Assembly: GCA_003231075.1 (NCBI GenBank)
Contig: QIIF01000080.1
Span: 1-8,800 of the forward strand
Direction: 5' to 3'
Source: Candidatus Falkowiibacteriota bacterium
GTDB lineage: Bacteria; Patescibacteriota; Patescibacteriia; Patescibacteriales; SZUA-104
Length of the DNA: 8,800 nt
Part shown: piece after piece, positions 1-7,000 of the stretch
How positions within the stretch are numbered: position 1 is the first letter of the stretch
How the letters are laid out: each line of letters starts with the position of its first letter
Notes under the pieces: generated by a model
What the model was told of the DNA's origin: nothing
Database searches by the model: none
The model's input: only the letters and a program-made list of their open reading frames with translations
Translations under genes and position numbers: made by a program

Positions 1-1458
1 CACTGAAAATATATTAGTGTAAATGTATTGTTCTCCATTAGTGTAATCCCCGTCTCTCAGAATGCCGTCGGCGCTTCCGTCTAAATTCATTTCATAATTT
101 ACTCCATCTATAACCGCTCTCATATATTCCAGCGCGTTATTATCTTGGTCGGTATATACGGCCTTAAATTCAAAATTAACAGTAGTAAAACCCTGATTTG
201 GATTAATTCCGTCTGTTTGATAATCTGTTTCTTGGGAGTAAGTTATCACCGGCTCGTTAGTGATTAATCTTGTCGCGCCTTTGGTGTAGTAGATCTCATA
301 GTTGCCGTCCCGAGAATCACTCCATGCGATATGGATGTTGCCGGCGCTGTCTATCCCTATGTCGGGAGACCGGCTATCAGCGCCGTTAAAAGTCAGTCTA
401 GTATCCTCCACTAATGTGCTGCCGTCGCTTCCATTCAGCTTGGTGTAGTAAATCTCATAGTTGCCGTCCCGAGAATCATACCACACGATATGGATATTGC
501 CGGCGTTGTCAATCCCTAATCTGGGAGACAGGCTATAAGCGCCGTCAAAGGTTAATCTGGTGTCATCCACTAATGTGCTGCCATCGCTTCCATTCAGCTT
601 GGTGTAGTAAATCTCATAGTTGCCGTCCCGATTATCATACCACACGATATGGATATTGCCGGCGTTGTCAATCCCTAATCTGGGATAAACGCTATAAGCG
701 CTGTCATTAGTCAATCTGGTATCTTCCACTAATGTGCTGCCATCGTTCCCGTCCAATTTGGTGTAGTAAATCTCTGGGTTGCCGTCCCGATAACCATACC
801 ACACGATATGGATATTGCCGGCGTTGTCAAGCCCTATGTTGGGCATGACACTACTATTGTCGCCGACATCAGTCACTCTGGTATCTTCAACCAACATGCT
901 GCCATCACTCCCGTCCAGCTTGGTGTAGTAAATCTCATAATACCTGCCGCCTCGACGATCATACCAAGCGATATGGATATTGCCGACGCTGTCCACCGCT
1001 AAGCTGGGATACCAGCTATAAGCGCTGTCATTAGTCAATCTGGTATCTTCCACTAATGTGCTGCCATCGTTCCCGTCCAATTTGGTGTAGTAAATCTCAT
1101 AGTTGCCGTCCCGATTATCAAGCCATGTGATGTGGATATTATTGGCGCTGTCCACCCCTAAGCTGGGATACCAGCTACGAGTACCGTCAAAAGTCAATCT
1201 GGTGTCATCCACTAATGCGCTGCCGTCGCTTCCATCCAGCTTAGTGTAATAAATCTCCCAGTTGCCGTCCCGAGAATCACTCCAGGCGATATGGATGTTG
1301 TCGTCGCTGTCTATTCCTATAACAGAGTCACGGCTATTAGCGTAGTCAAAAGTCAATCTGGTATCATCTATAATATCCACCCATTCATCCGCCAGAGCCA
1401 ATGGAATGGAAACAAAGAAAAGTAAAAAGAAGATAATTGTAATTAATTCTTTTTTCAT
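1..1458 (-). CDS. Secreted seven-repeat beta-propeller protein (partial, C-terminus beyond window)
   Basis: Starts at ATG 1456-1458 and stays open to position 1, giving 486 residues of an incomplete protein. Residues 1-23 form a Sec signal peptide: MKKE, a hydrophobic core (IIFFLLFFVSIPL), then an ALA|DE cleavage site. Seven tandem repeats of about 53 residues follow, with consensus IGIDSAGNIHIAW then D-SRDGNYEIYYTK then LDGSDGSTLVDDTRLT. Half a repeat (DEWVDIIDDTRLTFD) precedes the first, as expected for a ring closed by N- and C-terminal strands; seven repeats fit a seven-bladed propeller. One repeat carries two extra residues (RGGRYYEIYY). After the last blade comes a different domain with YTDQDNNALEYMRAVIDG and YEMNLDGS, resembling extracellular Ig-like or chitinase-associated modules. 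Likely exported or surface-bound; ligand unknown. No clear Shine-Dalgarno. It lies behind the nusB terminator, so it is probably a separate transcript. The fold is inferred from the repeat pattern; the gene itself is certain. Confidence 0.85.
   Translation of the reverse strand, partial: MKKELITIIFFLLFFVSIPLALADEWVDIIDDTRLTFDYANSRDSVIGIDSDDNIHIAWSDSRDGNWEIYYTKLDGSDGSALVDDTRLTFDGTRSWYPSLGVDSANNIHITWLDNRDGNYEIYYTKLDGNDGSTLVEDTRLTNDSAYSWYPSLAVDSVGNIHIAWYDRRGGRYYEIYYTKLDGSDGSMLVEDTRVTDVGDNSSVMPNIGLDNAGNIHIVWYGYRDGNPEIYYTKLDGNDGSTLVEDTRLTNDSAYSVYPRLGIDNAGNIHIVWYDNRDGNYEIYYTKLNGSDGSTLVDDTRLTFDGAYSLSPRLGIDNAGNIHIVWYDSRDGNYEIYYTKLNGSDGSTLVEDTRLTFNGADSRSPDIGIDSAGNIHIAWSDSRDGNYEIYYTKGATRLITNEPVITYSQETDYQTDGINPNQGFTTVNFEFKAVYTDQDNNALEYMRAVIDGVNYEMNLDGSADGILRDGDYTNGEQYIYTNIFSV
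225..1370 (-). repeat. Seven tandem ~159-bp coding repeats (propeller blades)
   Basis: The DNA of the propeller gene is a tandem array with a 159-bp unit. The plus-strand marker GTTGCCGTCC occurs at 301, 460, 619, 778, 1102 and 1261, with a diverged version near 943. Spacing is 159 bp except across the unit at about 943, which is 6 bp (two codons) longer. Units differ by scattered substitutions, but some blocks are identical, which points to recent duplication or gene conversion. Array limits are approximate. Confidence 0.9.
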
Positions 1459-1501
1459 AAAGCTCAAGGGTTAATATTGATTTATACTATTTTGCTAACC
1501 C

Positions 1502-1631
1502 AATTCCGATTTTGTCATCCTGAGCCGCAGCGAAGGATCTGTAATATATGAATACTGCGACTGTCATGTATTATAGATTCTTCACTTCGCTACCGCTCCG
1601 TTCAGAATGACAAAAAAACGGAATCGGAATT
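1502..1631. repeat. Palindromic element copy 1 (MITE/REP-like)
   Basis: A 130-bp imperfect palindrome. The outer arms are AATTCCGATT (1502-1511) and its exact reverse complement AATCGGAATT (1622-1631). Inside are TTTGTCAT / ATGACAAA, then GCGAAG-type arms, and an inner stem (GGATCTGTAATA paired with TATTATAGATTC) closing on the loop GAATACTGCGACTGTCAT. A related copy lies at 2926-3078. It carries no coding capacity and sits 44 bp upstream of the propeller gene start. It resembles the non-autonomous GTCATTCTGAGCGAAGCGAAG-type repeats that I recall from many draft bacterial genomes. No transposase is present here to explain its mobility. Confidence 0.8.
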
Positions 1632-1693
1632 TAAATAGCAACTTAGTATATTAATAATATTTTTATTACCCCCGCCTTAATTTTAGCGCTAAT

Positions 1694-1723
1694 AAAAAAT
1701 GGCGCCAGATGGCGCCATTTTTT
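1694..1723 (-). terminator. Intrinsic terminator after nusB (symmetric, could act both ways)
   Basis: A perfect 13-bp stem (AAAAAATGGCGCC, 4-nt loop, GGCGCCATTTTTT) begins 8 bp beyond the nusB stop codon. On the minus strand the GC-rich hairpin is followed by a T run, the classic rho-independent layout. The A/T symmetry makes it functional on either strand. It separates the rpmF-nusB operon from the propeller gene. Confidence 0.9.
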
Positions 1724-1730
1724 CTACAGT

Positions 1731-2207
1731 CTAAATTTTAGGAGTTTTTTTATCTACGCTCTCAGCGCTTCTTCTATCTTCTCCTTTATCTTTCTCCTCC
1801 ATCGCGTTATATATCGCCCCCAGCACCCCATTGACAAACTTGCCGGAGGACGCTCCGCCGAATGCTTTGGCGATCTCTATCGCCTCATTAATAGCCACCC
1901 TCCCCGGAATCTTATCATTGAAAATCAATTCATACACGCCGATGCGTAAAATATTGCGGTCAACTATGGTAATCTGTTCAAGCGGCCACTCGGTGGCGTA
2001 TTTAATAATATACTTATCTATTTCCGGCAGATGCTTTATTACTCCGTTGATTAATTCCTCAACAAAGCCGTTGTCGTCAAAGCTCGGAGCAAAATTAGAA
2101 AAAATTTCTTTCTTAAGCTTGCTAAAATCTTTTTCTATTTTACCGTTAAAATCCCAAAGAAACAGGGATTGCATTGCCAATGTGCGCGCTAAGTGTCTAT
2201 TGGACAT
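1731..2207 (-). CDS. nusB: Transcription antitermination factor NusB
   Basis: NusB is an all-helical RNA-binding protein that pairs with NusE (ribosomal protein S10) on boxA RNA and supports processive transcription of rRNA operons. The 158-residue product has the family hallmarks: an N-terminal NRHLARTLAMQSLFLWDF helix, the ATEWPLEQITIVDRN segment, DRNILRIGVYEL at about 88-99, and VAINEAIEIAKAFGG leading to SGKFVNGVLGAI. The last 20 or so residues (KDKGEDRRSAESVDKK) are a charged tail beyond the usual length of about 140 residues. ATG 2205-2207 is chosen because MSNRHLART aligns with the NusB N-terminus. A TTG 21 bp upstream would add only residues encoded by an intergenic heptamer repeat. 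There is no Shine-Dalgarno. It is the second gene of an operon with rpmF and is followed immediately by a strong terminator. Confidence 0.95.
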   Translation of the reverse strand: MSNRHLARTLAMQSLFLWDFNGKIEKDFSKLKKEIFSNFAPSFDDNGFVEELINGVIKHLPEIDKYIIKYATEWPLEQITIVDRNILRIGVYELIFNDKIPGRVAINEAIEIAKAFGGASSGKFVNGVLGAIYNAMEEKDKGEDRRSAESVDKKTPKI

Positions 2208-2346
2208 AAACAAAAACTTAAAGTTCAAAATTCAAAGCTTAAAACTACTATTAAAACCCCATGAATATTTTAGCTTTACGCTTTACGCTGCGGTTTTGGG
2301 TTTTGCATTTTGAGTTTTGAGCTATATCACTTTAATACTTATAATA
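2208..2346. repeat. Heptamer-period microrepeat spacer between nusB and rpmF
   Basis: Much of this 139-bp spacer has a 7-nt period. Read on the minus strand, 2213-2248 gives TTTGAAT, TTTGAAC, TTTAAGT and similar units. 2272-2287 (plus strand) is GCTTTAC twice, then GC. 2292-2322 on the minus strand is a run of units such as CTCAAAA, CTCAAAA, TGCAAAA, CCCAAAA. The first and third arrays are partly complementary and could pair in the mRNA. No gene and no Shine-Dalgarno for nusB is seen. Confidence 0.7.
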
Positions 2347-2547
2347 TTATTTATTCTTCTTTTGCGTTTTACTCTTCACCTTTATAACTTCCTTGCCCTT
2401 GTAAGTTCCGCAAAAAGCGCATGCTTTATGAGCTTCAACCGCTTTCGCGCATTTAGAGCATTTGTTTAAATTAACTTTTTTCAAAGCTTGGTGAGATCTT
2501 CCTTTCTTCATTTTACAGGAAGATTTTCTTCTTGCTGGCACTGACAT
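2347..2547 (-). CDS. rpmF: Large-subunit ribosomal protein bL32
   Basis: A 66-residue basic protein of the 50S subunit near the peptidyl-transferase exit region. It opens with MSVPARRKSS, the near-universal bL32 N-terminus, followed by a K/R-rich stretch (GRSHQALKK). It keeps a zinc ribbon with paired CxxC motifs at Cys30/Cys33 and Cys43/Cys46, so this is the zinc-binding C+ form. The tail is lysine-rich (VKSKTQKKNK). It is the first gene of a minus-strand operon with nusB, 139 bp apart, behind a sigma70-type promoter near 2644-2671. The leader has no convincing Shine-Dalgarno sequence. Confidence 0.97.
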   Translation of the reverse strand: MSVPARRKSSCKMKKGRSHQALKKVNLNKCSKCAKAVEAHKACAFCGTYKGKEVIKVKSKTQKKNK

Positions 2548-2643
2548 AAATTTTTAAATTAAACGGAACTTGCGCACTTGCAAAAATTTATTAATAGCTT
2601 TAAGCGCGTAAATCCTGCTAAAAATTATATTTATTATAGCTTT

Positions 2644-2671
2644 AGTATACAATGTATCTCTATTTAGTCAA
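2644..2671 (-). promoter_or_regulatory. Sigma70-type promoter for rpmF-nusB
   Basis: On the minus strand, TTGACT (2666-2671) is followed after 16 bp by TATACT (2644-2649), close to the TTGACA/TATAAT consensus. Transcription would start near 2637, giving a 5' leader of about 90 nt before the rpmF ATG. A TATAAT lies further downstream on the same strand, but at poor spacing from this -35. Confidence 0.65.
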
Positions 2672-2679
2672 GCTGTTCT

Positions 2680-2925
2680 TCCGCGCTTTTTACCAATTAT
2701 TTTCCAATAAATAGCGCCAAAACAGAAATAGGTTGGTTTTGGCGAAAAATATGGTTTATCCCGTTAAATAATATTGATGATCAACCAAAAACCGCAGCCG
2801 CTTGCAATATCCTGTTTCAGTTGAAATATTTACCTATACGGAGTAAGCTATGATTATGGATCCCATTAAATTATGCTTAATTTTTATTATTAATTTTAGT
2901 TTAAAAGGGTTTAACAAATTTTTTT
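2680..2925. other. Intergenic region without a convincing gene
   Basis: AT-rich DNA between the rpmF promoter and palindromic element copy 2. Two things stand out. One is a 9-bp inverted repeat (CGCCAAAAC 2715-2723, GTTTTGGCG 2736-2744, 12-nt loop) without a T tract on either side. The other is a 25-codon ORF at 2850-2927 with GGAG six bases ahead. Nothing else is recognisable. Confidence 0.6.
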
Positions 2926-2927
2926 GA
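2850..2927 (+). CDS. Possible 25-aa hydrophobic small protein
   Basis: Reads MIMDPIKLCLIFIINFSLKG then FNKFF, ending at a TGA that overlaps the left arm of the palindromic element by two bases. GGAG (2840-2843) lies 6 nt before the ATG. The middle is hydrophobic enough for one membrane segment. It could be a real small membrane peptide, the N-terminus of an ORF cut by the element, or chance in AT-rich DNA. Chance is most likely. Confidence 0.15.
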   Translation: MIMDPIKLCLIFIINFSLKGFNKFF

Positions 2928-3078
2928 ATTACGAAACGCCATTTTTTTGTCATCTTGAACGGAGCGAAGCGAAGTGAAAGATCTATAATACGCGAATATT
3001 CGCAACTGTCATATATTATAGATCCTTCCCCGCCAACTGGCGGGTCAGGATGACAAAAAATAAATAGTTTCGTAATTC
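2926..3078. repeat. Palindromic element copy 2 (MITE/REP-like)
   Basis: A 153-bp palindrome related to the copy at 1502-1631. The outer arms are a perfect 12-bp inverted repeat, GAATTACGAAAC (2926-2937) and GTTTCGTAATTC (3067-3078), different in sequence from the copy-1 arms. Inside are TTTTTGTCATC / GATGACAAAAA, an inner stem GATCTATAATA / TATTATAGATC, and the loop GAATATTCGCAACTGTCAT (2994-3012), close to the copy-1 loop. The right half has an extra nested hairpin, CCCGCC-AACT-GGCGGG (3029-3044). It ends 10 bp before the ATG of the membrane-protein gene, so it forms that gene's 5' region. Confidence 0.85.
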
Positions 3079-3088
3079 ACGGAAATTT

Positions 3089-3742
3089 ATGAGAATAGGA
3101 AATAAAAATTTATTTAACGGGGTGAACGCTAAAATATTTAAATCGCGCAGAGCGAGAATTATTTACATTACTATCGGAATAATTATTTTCGGCTTGCTTT
3201 ACGCCCTAAAAAATACCGGCTACTCTCTGCGGCTGGCGGCCTTCTTGTTTTCAATTCTTTTATTTTATGTGATTGATTTATGGCTTGAACTTGGATTTGA
3301 AAAACGCCATTACGGAATTTTTATTATAGTCGCCCTAACCGGCATAATTTTCAGCCCCTTGTATTTTATATCTCCCGATTACGACAAATTGCTTCATCTT
3401 GTCTCGCCGGTATTTCTTTCAATGCTAATATTCTTTTTATTGGATAAGGTGAAAATGAAATTTTCCACAAAAATATTTTTAACCTTCGCCGTAATGATCG
3501 CGATTTTATCATTATTTGAAATAGGAGAATACGCCTTAGACCAATTATTCGGACTTAAACTGCAGGGCGTATATATAAGAGATTTATCCGGAATCTCCAA
3601 GCTGAATATTATTATGGACAAAAACGACGACACCATGATTGATCTATTATTTGGAACCATCGGAGCGTTAATCTTTGTATTAACGCGGACAATTATTTTT
3701 TATAAAAGAAAGTGGAATAAAAGGATGAAGAAGTATTTTTAA
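3089..3742 (+). CDS. Six-TM membrane protein, YjdF/DUF2238-like
   Basis: A 217-residue integral membrane protein with a basic N-terminus (KIFKSRRAR) and about six hydrophobic segments near 24-41, 48-68, 76-94, 101-118, 128-147 and 184-205, ending in a basic tail (YKRKWNKRMKKYF). Three polar motifs embedded in or next to membrane segments match what I recall of the YjdF/DUF2238 family: DKLLH at 99-103, FEIGEY at 143-148 and DDTMID at 180-185, followed by a glycine-containing helix (LLFGTIGAL). The biochemical function of the family is not established; the conserved Asp, His and Glu hint at a membrane-embedded active or metal site, which is inference. ATG 3089 is the first in-frame start and has no good Shine-Dalgarno. 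The 5' region is almost entirely palindromic element. Nothing links it functionally to purL. Confidence 0.65.
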   Translation: MRIGNKNLFNGVNAKIFKSRRARIIYITIGIIIFGLLYALKNTGYSLRLAAFLFSILLFYVIDLWLELGFEKRHYGIFIIVALTGIIFSPLYFISPDYDKLLHLVSPVFLSMLIFFLLDKVKMKFSTKIFLTFAVMIAILSLFEIGEYALDQLFGLKLQGVYIRDLSGISKLNIIMDKNDDTMIDLLFGTIGALIFVLTRTIIFYKRKWNKRMKKYF

Positions 3743-3999
3743 AATTTGACTTTTAAGCTAAAAACAGATAGTTTATAAGTAATAATTTACAAATAAACAA
3801 CTAGCCGAAGGGGGAGCCATCGCTTTTATTATATAAACGCGGGGAACAAAAAACCGGGCTGGTTTTTTTATTATAAATTGCGGATCATTAACAACTTAAA
3901 TGATTGGATATTACGGGATTATAGCCATTAAAGAAAAAGGAGGAATGAAAAAAGAAAAAAATGCAAGAAAAATTGAACAAAAGATGAAAAAACTAAACT
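3743..3999 (+). promoter_or_regulatory. purL upstream region, promoter not resolved
   Basis: About 260 bp separate the membrane-protein stop from purL. TTGACT at 3747-3752 is a good -35, but the best -10 (TATAAG) lies 22 bp away, too far for a confident call. A terminator-like hairpin follows at 3848-3869. I looked for purine, PRPP/ykkC and related riboswitch cores and saw none. AAAGGAGG at 3936-3943 sits only 1 nt before an in-frame ATG (3945), too close for a normal ribosome-binding site. Confidence 0.3.
3848..3869 (+). terminator. Terminator-like hairpin between the membrane gene and purL
   Basis: AAAAAACC (3848-3855), loop GGGCT, GGTTTTTT (3861-3868) with a continuing T. The GC part of the stem is only two pairs, so the strength is modest. 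It most simply ends the membrane-protein transcript. If purL is transcribed from upstream of it, it could instead act as an attenuator. Confidence 0.5.
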
Positions 4000-4006
4000 G
4001 GAGGTG
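4000..4006 (+). promoter_or_regulatory. Strong Shine-Dalgarno that fixes the purL start
   Basis: GGAGGTG, with GGAGG ending 6 nt before ATG 4011. It supports ATG 4011 over in-frame starts at 3900 and 3945. It stands out because rpmF, nusB, the membrane gene, the propeller gene and the methyltransferase all lack one. Confidence 0.85.
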
Positions 4007-4010
4007 TAAA

Positions 4011-7000
4011 ATGTTTAGATGGTATCGGAAAGAAACAGAAACAGGTACAAAAAAAGATGTTGAAATTTGCTTCAATATTCAGTCCTCGGAGCAGTTAACA
4101 ATCAGGGAACTGGAAATTTTAAAATGGCTCTTAGGAGAAACCTTTGAACCTGAATGTTTAGATTTAAGATCATTTCTGGACAGTAAAGATGTGATTGAGG
4201 TTGGTCCACGAATGAACTTTGCCACGGCTTGGAGTACAAACGCGGTCGCGGTCTGCCACGCTTGCGGATTAACAAAGATTATCCGCATAGAAATGTCCAG
4301 ACGCTGCGGGAATTCCGACGAAGCGGTATATGACCGCATGACAGAGTGTCCGTATCCCAAGACGCTTACCAGCTTTGAAACAGGAATTATTCCTGAGCCG
4401 GTGTTTGATGTTCTATTGATTGAAGAAGGCAAATCTGCATTGAAAAAACTGAATGAAAAAATGGGGCTTGGCTTGGATGACTGGGATATTGATTACTACT
4501 ACAATTTGTTCGTGAACGACATCGGCAGAAATCCTACTAATGTAGAATGTTTTGATCTTTCCCAGTCAAACAGCGAACATTCGCGGCATTGGTTTTTTAA
4601 AGGCAAACTGATTATTGACGGCATAGAAATGCCGCATAATCTTATGGAGCTTTTACAGAAACCTCTTAATAGTAATCCGCGAAACAGTGTTATCGCTTTT
4701 AATGATAACTCCAGTTCCATAGAGGGTTATCATGTAAGCATAATCATTCCGGAAGAGCCGGGACGGCCGTCAAAATTCGTCAGAAAGTTTGTGCAGATGA
4801 ACCCAATTTTTACCGCTGAAACCCACAATTTTCCAAGCGGAGTCGCTCCGTTTCCCGGAGCTGAAACAGGAACAGGCGGAAGAATAAGAGATATTCAGGC
4901 AACAGGCAGGGGCGGATTAACGATTGCTGCGACTGCGGCATATTGTGTTGGAAACTTGCGTATTCCGGGTTACGAATTACCATGGGAAGATGAGTCGTTT
5001 GTTTATCCAAGCAATCTTGCTTCACCGCTTGAGATTGAAATTAAAGCGTCTAACGGCGCGTCAGATTACGGGAACAAATTCGGTGAACCGGTCATACAGG
5101 GATATACGCGTTCGTTTGGAATGAGAGTCCCAAACGGCGAGCGTTACGAATGGATAAAACCGATTATGTTTACTGGCGGCGTCGGGCAGATGGACGCAAC
5201 GCATACTTCAAAAGGCGAGCCGTTGTTCGGAATGCTGGTAGTAAAAATCGGCGGACCGGCTTACAGAATCGGAATAGGCGGAGGCGCGGCTTCAAGCATG
5301 ATACAGGGAGAAAATAAAGCAGAACTGGATTTTAACGCTGTTCAGCGCGGCGACGGAGAAATGGCGAACAAGGTAAACAGGGTTGTGCGGACTTGCAGCG
5401 AGTTGAGCCATAGAAATCCCATCATCAGCATTCATGACCAGGGAGCTGGCGGAAATTGCAATGTTGTAAAAGAAATTATTTTTCCTTCCGGAGCGAAAAT
5501 ACTGATAAGGAACATACAGCTTGGCGATGATACTCTTTCAGTGCTTGAGATATGGGGAGCGGAATATCAGGAACAGAACGCTTTATTGATCAGGTCTGTG
5601 GATTATGCCGAATTTGAGGCTATGTGTAATCGCGAAAAAGTTCCATGCGTTTCTATCGGAGAGATTACCGGAAACGGACGCATTATTCTTTATGACGAAA
5701 GAGATGGAAGCGCGCCTGTTGATCTTGATCTTGAAAAGATTCTTGGAAGCATGCCGCAAAAAACTTTTCATCTTGATCGGATTCCTATAGAAAACGATCC
5801 GTTAAAATTACCGGACAATCTTACAGTCAGAGAAGCGCTTGATAAAGTACTGCGTTTGTTGTCGGTTGGATCAAAGCGTTTTCTTACCAACAAAGCAGAT
5901 CGTTCGGTCACCGGACAAGTAGCTCAACAGCAATGCGTAGGCCCATTACAACTTCCTCTTTCTGATGTTGCGGTTATTTCCAATTCTCATCTTCCAAATA
6001 GTGACGGTATGTACACGGGGATAGCGATTTCAATCGGCGAACAACCAATAAAATCGTTGATTAATCCTATGGCGATGGCTCGGATGGCAACAGGTGAAAT
6101 GTTGACCAATTTAGTATGGGCATTAATCTCTTCTTTTGAAGATATCAAATGTTCAGGAAATTGGATGTTGGCCGGAAAACTTCCCGGCGAAGGCGCGAAG
6201 CTTTACGATGCCGCTGAAGCGTTATCCAAGATTTTAACTATACTCGGCATAGCTGAAGACGGTGGAAAAGACAGCATGTCTATGGCAACACAGGTGATAG
6301 ATGGTTCCGGAAATACCGAGACGGTTAAGTCTCCTCCCGCCTTAGTAATGTCGGCTTACGTAAATTGCCCTGATATCACAAAAGTGATTACGCCGGATAT
6401 TAAGAGGCCGGGTGAAAGTAGGTTGTTGTTTATTGATTTATCAGGATATAAATATCGTCTTGGCGGTTCAGCGCTAGCGCAAGTTTATAGCCAAATTGGT
6501 AATGAATCTCCTGATATTGACGATCCGGATTTACTTAAAAGAGGATTTTTGGCTATTCAAGAGATGATTGACAAAAATCTTATTCTTTCCGGCCACGACA
6601 GAAGTGACGGCGGTTTAATTACAGTATTGCTTGAAATGGCGTTTTCCGGCAATTGCGGGATTGAAGCGTATGCCTTGTCTCTCCCAGAAAATTTTTTACC
6701 ATATCTTTTTGCCGAGGAGTTGGGAGTTGTTATAGAATTCGATCCAAAAAAAACAAAAGAAATCTATAAAATTCTCAAAAGCCATCAGCTTGTCGCGTAT
6801 ACAAAAGATATTGGGCGAACAACAAGAGAGAAAAACATAAAAATAAACGTTGTTCTTGGTGGCGGAAGAGAAAAAACAATTCTTAATGAAGATATGCGGG
6901 TTCTGCGTGATATATGGGAAGAAACTAGTCATCAGCTTGAAAGGCTACAAGCAAACCCGGATTACGCGGAAGAAGAAAAAGAAAACATCTTTGACAGAAC

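Noticed and set aside
414..1002. Plus-strand ORFs across 414-710 and 808-1002 with repeated Cys/His-rich peptides
   Set aside because: They are antisense readings of the propeller repeats. The minus frame is open for 486 codons with a signal peptide and coherent repeats.
1502..1631. Insertion sequence with its own transposase
   Set aside because: Both palindromic elements are under 160 bp and non-coding, and no transposase gene is present in the window.
2208..2228. TTG start at 2228 for nusB, adding seven residues
   Set aside because: The added residues come from the heptamer repeat, and MSNRHLART at the ATG matches the family N-terminus.
1831..2313. Plus-strand ORF opposite nusB
   Set aside because: It is the antisense shadow of NusB, whose minus frame shows clear family motifs.
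2208..2346. CRISPR-like array
   Set aside because: The repeats are contiguous 7-mers without unique spacers, unlike CRISPR repeats of 23-47 nt.
3743..3999. Purine or PRPP riboswitch upstream of purL
   Set aside because: I could not find the conserved core sequences or junctions; only one short terminator-like hairpin is present.
3900..4010. Longer PurL starting at 3900 or 3945
   Set aside because: The extension is lysine-rich and does not look like the domain. AAAGGAGG is only 1 nt from ATG 3945, while ATG 4011 has a well-placed GGAGGTG.
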